From SM1-73 sp964588305 (lineage in GTDB: Bacteria > Zixibacteria > MSB-5A5 > SM1-73), in the NCBI GenBank assembly GCA_964588305.1, contig CAZPOP010000051.1, forward strand, positions 1 to 8,229: 8,229 nt of DNA, given 5' to 3'. Below are positions 5,547 through 8,229 of this stretch, one piece after another (the first letter of the stretch is position 1; every line of letters starts with the position of its first letter). The translations under genes and the position numbers were made by a program. Below the pieces are notes generated by a model. The model saw nothing but the letters and a program-made list of their open reading frames with translations, made no database searches and was not told where the DNA came from.

Positions 5547-6923
5547 GTGAAAAGGTTTTTGATTTTATTGGCACTGGGGGCAATTGTTGTTGCAGTTGTG
5601 GTTTTTTGTGTATCTTTTGTTGTGGCAGACATCCCTCATATGATCAACTACCAGGGGATGTTGACGGATGACTTGGGCGATCCCCTGAGTGGGCCTCACA
5701 ATCTAACCTTCAGGATTTACGATGATACCACAGGAGGGAATCTTGAATGGAGCGAAACTCAAAATGGGGTGCAAGTTGAGAATGGATTATTTAACGTGAT
5801 CTTAGGACGGGTGACCCCACTAAATCTGGCATTTGATGAACAATACTGGTTGGAGGTCCAGGTAGACAGCGACACCATGCCACGTTTGAGATTCACCAGC
5901 GTGGGGTATGCTTACCGGGCTCTGGTGGCAGATAGTGCGGTGGTGGCAGGGTCAGGGGGAGGATGGGTAGATGACGGTTCAGTGGTTAGACTCCAGACCA
6001 GCACGGATAAGGTAGGTATCGGGACGGGCAGCCCCGGGGATAAGGTCGAGGTTGTGGATGGCAGTATGAATGCAAGATTAGGTTACCATCACCACTTTAG
6101 CTTTCCACTCCCGCATGACATCTATTCCGGGGTCAGGGGAACGTATGGCGGGGATGTGGAGGGTTTTCTTGGTCGTCGATATTACTGCATGTTTGGTAAC
6201 TCCTATTATGGCGTCTATGGTAGCGCAACGACCAGTGGAAGAAACTACGGAGTGTATGGCTATGCATCCGATGGTTCGACAAACTGGGCCGGCTATTTCG
6301 ACGGTGATGTGCATGCCAGCGGCAATGTGGGCATTGGGACGGCTACCCCTGGAGTAAGGCTACATATTGAGGGGGGAAGTGACGTCAAAGTTAACACTCC
6401 AAATACAGGTTACTTAATTAAGGGCTCTTCAACAGGACCCCACATCGCCATTGATAATAATGAGATTATGGCAAAAGCCAGTGGGAACTCTGTAGGAAAT
6501 CTGTATATTCAGTGGGGAACTGAAGCAAGAACAATTATATATGGAAAAGTCGGCATTGGAACCTCAAGTCCCAGTGAAAAGCTTGATGTAGCAGGAAATA
6601 TCGACGTGTCAAATCACAAGATTAAAAACTATCGTGGCTTTCCCAAACCAAACTATGACAGCGGATATGCGCTGATTAACCAAGGGCAGACGCGCACATT
6701 TACCCATGGTCTCGGCGGTAACCTGGAAAACTACGTTGTTCAGCTCTGGTTCGGATTCAACGGAGATCGCCATAATTTTTGCTATGGAGGATACGAGCAC
6801 GCCAGCTGCTTTTTTGGAGCTTCCTGGTGGGGTTTGACTACTTCCCGAATCAAAGTGACCCGCGAGCCTAATGATGGCGAAGCCGGTCAGGTCAGAGTTC
6901 GAATCTGGGTCTATGAGGATTGA
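5547..6923 (+). CDS. Secreted modular VGIGT-repeat fibre-like protein 2
   Basis: This 458-aa paralogue of fibre protein 1 starts at GTG 5547, at the position equivalent to the ATG of gene 1, with GGAGG at 5537-5541; the in-frame TTG at 5535 is upstream of that site. The signal peptide (to about residue 31, VVA before DIPH) differs in sequence from those of genes 1 and 3. The INYQG...SVGYAYRA domain follows, then VGIGT repeats near 156, 261 and 335 and a YGVYG segment. The gene 1 module between its first two repeats is absent. After the last repeat the protein switches to a different C-terminus: residues 369-458, from YDSGYALINQGQTRTFTHGLGG to RVRIWVYED, with two cysteines and many aromatics. 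I suspect a ligand-binding tip of lectin-like character, without firm family assignment. Likely secreted and surface or extracellular. Confidence 0.85.
   Translation: MKRFLILLALGAIVVAVVVFCVSFVVADIPHMINYQGMLTDDLGDPLSGPHNLTFRIYDDTTGGNLEWSETQNGVQVENGLFNVILGRVTPLNLAFDEQYWLEVQVDSDTMPRLRFTSVGYAYRALVADSAVVAGSGGGWVDDGSVVRLQTSTDKVGIGTGSPGDKVEVVDGSMNARLGYHHHFSFPLPHDIYSGVRGTYGGDVEGFLGRRYYCMFGNSYYGVYGSATTSGRNYGVYGYASDGSTNWAGYFDGDVHASGNVGIGTATPGVRLHIEGGSDVKVNTPNTGYLIKGSSTGPHIAIDNNEIMAKASGNSVGNLYIQWGTEARTIIYGKVGIGTSSPSEKLDVAGNIDVSNHKIKNYRGFPKPNYDSGYALINQGQTRTFTHGLGGNLENYVVQLWFGFNGDRHNFCYGGYEHASCFFGASWWGLTTSRIKVTREPNDGEAGQVRVRIWVYED
6039..6693 (+). repeat. 655-bp perfect coding repeat, copy in fibre gene 2
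   Basis: By direct comparison every base here equals 7575-8229 (offset 1536). The match probably extends beyond the window end. The last mismatch on the left is G6038 versus A7574. Upstream of it the two genes differ at scattered positions and in a glycine linker. Confidence 0.93.
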
Positions 6924-7070
6924 GAGAAGGCTGCACTCCTGGAGTATCAAGCTTTAGCTTGATCAAGAGGCTTTGCAATGTCGGGCTTTACCCGGACCAA
7001 AGGTCTGCCTGAAGGCAGACACTCCAATAAACTAAAACCTTTAACCTTATAAACGAAGGTGGAGGAAAAG
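6924..7070 (+). other. Short spacer between fibre genes 2 and 3, with three inverted repeats
   Basis: This 147-bp gap lacks the promoter and leader found before genes 1 and 2. It holds ATCAAGCT-tt-AGCTTGAT (6946-6963), a weaker CGGG/CCCG hairpin near 6982-6994, and GTCTGCC-TGAA-GGCAGAC (7003-7020). None is followed by a T-run, so they are not standard intrinsic terminators. Processing, mRNA stability or folded spacer roles are possible. Homology to the other leaders resumes only at about 7032. Confidence 0.6.
7003..7020. repeat. Perfect 7-bp hairpin with TGAA tetraloop
   Basis: GTCTGCC (7003-7009) and GGCAGAC (7014-7020) flank TGAA. There is no T tract after it. It lies 51 bp before the start of fibre gene 3 and could stabilise or mark a processing site in a gene 2-gene 3 transcript. 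Confidence 0.6.
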
Positions 7071-8229
7071 ATGAAAAAGCTTTTGACCTTTTTGGCAATG
7101 GGGGGAGTTGTTACATTTGTGTTGCTTTTTTGTGGGACCCCTATTCACTGTGCGATCCCTCATATGATCAACTACCAGGGGATGTTGACCGATGATTTGG
7201 GCGATCCCCTGAGTGGGCCTCACAATCTAACCTTCAGGATTTACGATGATACTACAGGAGGGAATCTTGAATGGAGTGAGACTCAAAATGGGGTGCAAGT
7301 TGAGAATGGATTATTTAACGTGAGCTTGGGCCGGGTGACCCCACTAAATCTGGCATTTGATGAACAATACTGGTTGGAGGTTCAGGTAGACAGCGACACC
7401 ATGCCACGTTTGAGATTGACCAGCGTGGGGTATGCTTACCGGGCTCTGGTGGCAGATAGTGCGGCGGTGGCAGGGTCAGAGGGAGGAGGGGGTGGAGGAT
7501 GGGTAGATGATGGGACAGTGGTCAGACTCCAGACCAGCACGGATAAGGTAGGTATCGGGACGGGCAGCCCCGGAGATAAGGTCGAGGTTGTGGATGGCAG
7601 TATGAATGCAAGATTAGGTTACCATCACCACTTTAGCTTTCCACTCCCGCATGACATCTATTCCGGGGTCAGGGGAACGTATGGCGGGGATGTGGAGGGT
7701 TTTCTTGGTCGTCGATATTACTGCATGTTTGGTAACTCCTATTATGGCGTCTATGGTAGCGCAACGACCAGTGGAAGAAACTACGGAGTGTATGGCTATG
7801 CATCCGATGGTTCGACAAACTGGGCCGGCTATTTCGACGGTGATGTGCATGCCAGCGGCAATGTGGGCATTGGGACGGCTACCCCTGGAGTAAGGCTACA
7901 TATTGAGGGGGGAAGTGACGTCAAAGTTAACACTCCAAATACAGGTTACTTAATTAAGGGCTCTTCAACAGGACCCCACATCGCCATTGATAATAATGAG
8001 ATTATGGCAAAAGCCAGTGGGAACTCTGTAGGAAATCTGTATATTCAGTGGGGAACTGAAGCAAGAACAATTATATATGGAAAAGTCGGCATTGGAACCT
8101 CAAGTCCCAGTGAAAAGCTTGATGTAGCAGGAAATATCGACGTGTCAAATCACAAGATTAAAAACTATCGTGGCTTTCCCAAACCAAACTATGACAGCGG
8201 ATATGCGCTGATTAACCAAGGGCAGACGC
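7071..8229 (+). CDS. Secreted VGIGT-repeat fibre-like protein 3, 3' end outside the window
   Basis: An open frame of 386 codons runs from ATG 7071 (GGAGG at 7061-7065) to the window end without a stop. The signal peptide (MKKLLTFLAMGG..., ending PIHCA before IPHMI) matches gene 1 far better than gene 2. The N-terminal domain is close to gene 2, with one distinct change (FNVSLG for FNVILG) and a longer linker containing six glycines. VGIGT repeats begin near 160, 265 and 339. From codon ~169 on, it is identical in DNA to gene 2, including the start of the same YDSGYALINQGQT C-terminal domain. About 70-90 further residues would be expected if it ends like gene 2. It is probably co-transcribed with gene 2. 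Confidence 0.85.
   Translation, partial: MKKLLTFLAMGGVVTFVLLFCGTPIHCAIPHMINYQGMLTDDLGDPLSGPHNLTFRIYDDTTGGNLEWSETQNGVQVENGLFNVSLGRVTPLNLAFDEQYWLEVQVDSDTMPRLRLTSVGYAYRALVADSAAVAGSEGGGGGGWVDDGTVVRLQTSTDKVGIGTGSPGDKVEVVDGSMNARLGYHHHFSFPLPHDIYSGVRGTYGGDVEGFLGRRYYCMFGNSYYGVYGSATTSGRNYGVYGYASDGSTNWAGYFDGDVHASGNVGIGTATPGVRLHIEGGSDVKVNTPNTGYLIKGSSTGPHIAIDNNEIMAKASGNSVGNLYIQWGTEARTIIYGKVGIGTSSPSEKLDVAGNIDVSNHKIKNYRGFPKPNYDSGYALINQGQT
7575..8229 (+). repeat. 655-bp perfect coding repeat, copy in fibre gene 3
   Basis: Identical to 6039-6693 and cut off by the window end. The identity includes third codon positions, so it reflects very recent duplication or gene conversion, or an assembly duplication. 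Confidence 0.93.

Noticed and set aside
6946..7020. Terminators between fibre genes 2 and 3
   Set aside because: The hairpins are good but none is followed by a T-run, and gene 3 has no clear promoter of its own, so a co-transcript is more likely.

Overview
Bacterial DNA of moderate GC. The vegetative promoters are close to sigma-70 consensus, the Shine-Dalgarno sites are strong (GGAGG), and several proteins carry Sec signal peptides. The extracellular fibre-like proteins, which combine an INYQG...SVGYAYRA N-terminal domain with VGIGT repeats, and the secreted C10 (streptopain-type) protease are of kinds common in Desulfobacterota, FCB-group and related candidate phyla. I cannot place the organism more precisely from this window.

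Layout. (1) 59-525, minus strand: a RelE/ParE-type toxin and its antitoxin, overlapping by 4 bp, with a sigma-70 promoter and an inverted repeat (possible operator) upstream. A second, perfect-consensus leftward promoter lies at 719-746. (2) 901-1430: a noncoding control region made of an intrinsic terminator, an inverted-repeat operator around a TTGACA-N17-TATATT promoter, and a structured leader of about 250 nt with a possible 8-codon leader peptide. (3) 1431-4818, plus strand: a two-gene operon, with a 582-aa secreted VGIGT-repeat protein followed 13 nt later by a C10 cysteine protease with intact Cys/His. (4) 4829-5010: a structured fragment that I read, with moderate confidence, as a minus-strand group II intron remnant. 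(5) 5015-5546: a second copy of the control region, in which 203 bp are identical to the first. (6) 5547-6923: a second VGIGT-repeat protein, 458 aa, with an unrelated C-terminal domain. (7) 7071-8229: a third paralogue that runs off the window end (386 codons visible). It has a signal peptide like gene 1 and a body 100% identical to gene 2 over 655 bp.

Interpretation. The window looks like a locus of tandemly duplicated, modular, secreted fibre-like proteins sharing one expression cassette. Their C-terminal tips are exchangeable, there are signs of recent recombination or gene conversion, and one copy is coupled to a secreted protease. The inference of a surface-variation system rests on these sequence patterns; ligands, export route and the protease target are unknown.
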